NCBI GenBank assembly: GCA_964415605.1
Contig: CAYQBA010000228.1
Coordinates: 1 to 6,412 of the forward strand
Direction of reading: 5' to 3'
Length of the DNA: 6,412 nt
DNA from: UCB3 sp964415605
GTDB taxonomy: Bacteria; Chloroflexota; Anaerolineae; Epilineales; Epilineaceae
This document shows positions 4,789-6,412 of this stretch, in pieces; the first letter of the stretch is position 1, and each line of letters begins with the position of its first letter. The notes below the pieces were generated by a model, which had not been told where the DNA came from, did no database searches, and saw only the letters and a program-made list of their open reading frames with translations. A program made the position numbers and the translations under genes.

Positions 4789-6412
4789 TCAGCGGTACGA
4801 CCACGTCAACCGATAGGGCGACTCGATCTGGCTGCCGAACGGCGAGGCGTACACGCGCACCCAATAGCGCCCGGCGGACAGGCCGCGTCGCTCGAACACC
4901 TCGTCGATGCCCGCGCCGTTCTCCGACACGGCCAGCGGGCGATCGCCGGGTCCGGGAAGCAGCCCGCTGTACACCGCGAGGTCGTAGTCGCCCTCGGACC
5001 GGGGCGGGACGTCGAGCGCGATGCGCAGCCCGCCGCTCGACCGCATGTGCAGCACGAACCAATCCTGTTCGTCCACCGTGCCGTTGGAGCGCCACAGCCG
5101 GCCGAGGTACGTCAGGGCCGGGCAGAGCTCTGGGCCGGAGAGGGCATCGCGCGCCCGGTCGTTCGGGCCGACGGTGTCGTCGTCCATGCCGCTCCACGGC
5201 AGCGCGCAGATCAGCCACTGGTCCTTGACGAGATACGGCACGTACGCCGGCGCCGGCGTGCGGGTGGGCGTGTTGGTCGGCGTGGGCGTGTCGGTCGGCG
5301 TCGCGGTGTGCGTGGGCGTCGACGTGGGTGTCGACGTCGCGGTCGGCGTGGGGGTCGGGGTGTTCGTCGGCGTCGGGGTTGGCGTGTCGGTGGGCGTGTT
5401 GGTCGGCGTGGGCGTGTCGGTCGGCGGCGGCGCCTGCCACGTCGGGGTCGGGACGATGCCGCCGGCCATGAACGACCACTGGTGGAGCACGCTGTTGGCC
5501 TCGATCGACACGTTGTATTGCCTGCCGCTCTCGAGCGGCTCGCGCGGCACCAGCGCCACGGCGTGCGCGGCCGCCAGGATCGCGCGCCCGCGCAGCTGAT
5601 CGCCGGCGTCGGGGTTGGTGAAGTTGCCCTCGTGGAGCACGCAGTGGTCGAGCGTCCGGGCCCCGCGGCGCAGGCTGGTGGCGCCGATGGTCGGCGGCGG
5701 CGCATCGGGTCCGAGCAGCACAAAGATGGCCGGACCGGTGGGCGCCGTGTAGCCGGGGCACGGTGCCAACGGGCGCGGCGCCACCGAGTCGCCGTCGAAC
5801 GACAGCTGCGGCACGTTGCCCTCCGGGTAGCGGACGGGGAATGCCACGCCGGGCGGGACACCGGGCTGCAGCCCGCGCCGCACGTCCATCGCGGCGCCGT
5901 ACGCCACGCTCCCCCCGGCCTCGCGGTGCTCGCCGAAGCCGGCCACCGTCAGCCGCGGATCGAGCACCTGCACGCCGCGCAACGGGTCGGCGAGCCACGC
6001 GTCGATGACGTCGCTGGTGCGGCGGTTGACGTCGGCGCTCCGGGCCACGATGGCGTTCCGCCCCGCCTCGGCACCGTCCGCGCTGTAGTGCGGGCTCTCG
6101 GGATCCTCTCCGGTTGTCAGGGCGTCCTGCAGGACCATGTAGCGCGCGTGCGCGGCCGCGCCCTCGCTCCATTGGGCGTCGGTGTTGACCCCCAGCAACC
6201 GGGCGAGCGCCCGGTGGTGGTTGACCCGCGCCTGCCAGGCGGCGGGGTCGGGCGGCACACCCGGGTCGGCGACGGGCCGCGGCCCGCCGCCCGACGCCCC
6301 GCCGTGCGCGACGACCGGATCGCCGATCGGGGCGGCCAGGCCGCGGGTGCCCCGGCCCCTCGTCGGGGCCGTGTCGGCGCGCGGGGCTTCCGGTCGCGCC
6401 TCGAACAGGCGG
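4789..6412 (-). CDS. Secreted CAP (SCP/PR-1-like) domain protein with Thr-Pro linker and PPC-like C-terminal domain (5' end outside window)
   Basis: The frame is open from TGA 4789 through the right edge, at least 540 residues; the GTG at 6258 is not a believable start because the CAP domain begins immediately after it and no signal peptide would be left. With 1 = codon at 6258, regions are: a Pro/Gly/Ala-rich lead-in encoded beyond 6258; CAP domain about 5-125 (WQARVNHHRALAR, AAAHARYM, GAEAGRNAIVA, VLDPRLTVAGFG); a beta-rich region about 135-266 ending YNVSIEANSVLHQWSF; a Thr-Pro linker 278-337; a VPYLVK motif at 340-345; and a pre-peptidase-C-like domain to 489 (DYDLAVYSG, AGRYWVRVYASPFG, PYRLTW). 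This layout suits an extracytoplasmic, surface-associated protein. Bacterial CAP proteins have mostly unknown functions. Both usual CAP histidines appear replaced (Thr49, Arg94). The PrsW-like gene follows by 16 nt. Confidence 0.85.
   Translation of the reverse strand, partial: RLFEARPEAPRADTAPTRGRGTRGLAAPIGDPVVAHGGASGGGPRPVADPGVPPDPAAWQARVNHHRALARLLGVNTDAQWSEGAAAHARYMVLQDALTTGEDPESPHYSADGAEAGRNAIVARSADVNRRTSDVIDAWLADPLRGVQVLDPRLTVAGFGEHREAGGSVAYGAAMDVRRGLQPGVPPGVAFPVRYPEGNVPQLSFDGDSVAPRPLAPCPGYTAPTGPAIFVLLGPDAPPPTIGATSLRRGARTLDHCVLHEGNFTNPDAGDQLRGRAILAAAHAVALVPREPLESGRQYNVSIEANSVLHQWSFMAGGIVPTPTWQAPPPTDTPTPTNTPTDTPTPTPTNTPTPTPTATSTPTSTPTHTATPTDTPTPTNTPTRTPAPAYVPYLVKDQWLICALPWSGMDDDTVGPNDRARDALSGPELCPALTYLGRLWRSNGTVDEQDWFVLHMRSSGGLRIALDVPPRSEGDYDLAVYSGLLPGPGDRPLAVSENGAGIDEVFERRGLSAGRYWVRVYASPFGSQIESPYRLTWSYR
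5263..5300. repeat. 38-nt perfect direct repeat, copy 1
   Basis: Identical base for base to 5389-5426. The offset is 126 nt, exactly 42 codons, so recombination between the copies would change linker length in frame. Confidence 0.85.
5389..5426. repeat. 38-nt perfect direct repeat, copy 2
   Basis: Second copy of the 5263-5300 repeat, encoding the same PTDTPTPTNTPT stretch at the other end of the linker. Confidence 0.85.

Larger units (their letters stand above)
5251..5427 (-). repeat. Coding tandem low-complexity repeat (Thr-Pro linker)
   Basis: About 59 codons of alternating Thr and Pro, broken by Asn, Asp, Ser, Ala, His and Arg (units such as TPTPTNTPTDTP). On the plus strand it appears as a run of GGCGTGGGCGTGTCGGT-like units. 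It joins the CAP/beta-rich half to the C-terminal domain and likely forms an extended, possibly glycosylated stalk. Such linkers are frequent in Chloroflexota exported proteins. Confidence 0.9.

Noticed and set aside
3795..5228. 477-codon plus-strand frame opposite the PrsW and CAP genes
   Set aside because: His/Arg/Gly-rich shadow frame; the minus-strand products have clear family motifs.
5251..5427. CRISPR-like or minisatellite array
   Set aside because: The repetition is in coding phase and encodes a Thr-Pro linker inside an intact reading frame; there are no unique spacers.

Overview
The window is a very GC-rich, densely packed bacterial chromosome segment. The strongest taxonomic hint is a secreted CAP-domain protein with a long Thr-Pro (TPTPT/TNTPT) linker followed by a VPYLVK-like motif, a style common in Chloroflexota. 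High GC and an operonic tsaB-rimI pair fit that phylum. The assignment is an inference from style, not from a marker gene.

Layout. Positions 1-847 (+) hold the 3' end of tsaB (tRNA t6A synthesis) and, overlapping it by 4 nt, rimI (protein N-alpha-acetyltransferase). Positions 773-1302 (-) hold two small membrane-protein genes: an unrecognised 107-residue protein, whose end is antisense to the end of rimI, and upstream of it a 25-residue hydrophobic peptide with an excellent Shine-Dalgarno sequence. A 15-bp hairpin lies between them. Positions 1303-1652 are a non-coding divergent intergenic region. Positions 1653-3635 (+) encode a P1B-4-type transition-metal exporting ATPase, probably translated from a leaderless mRNA. 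Positions 3453-6412 (-) look like a two-gene operon: a large secreted CAP-domain protein whose 5' end lies beyond the window edge, then 16 nt downstream a PrsW/M82-type glutamic intramembrane protease. The protease gene runs 183 nt into the 3' end of the ATPase gene on the opposite strand.

How the parts relate. tsaB-rimI is a housekeeping translation/modification pair. The ATPase is a self-contained metal-efflux unit, with the membrane micropeptide gene divergent from it. The CAP protein and the PrsW-like protease are cell-surface/membrane functions that are probably co-transcribed. I see no mobile element, CRISPR array, tRNA or rRNA. The points most worth a second look are the micropeptide, the two convergent gene pairs with overlapping antisense-coded charged tails, the -10-box-to-ATG architecture at two genes, the HP-to-HL change in the ATPase, and the loss of both canonical CAP histidines.
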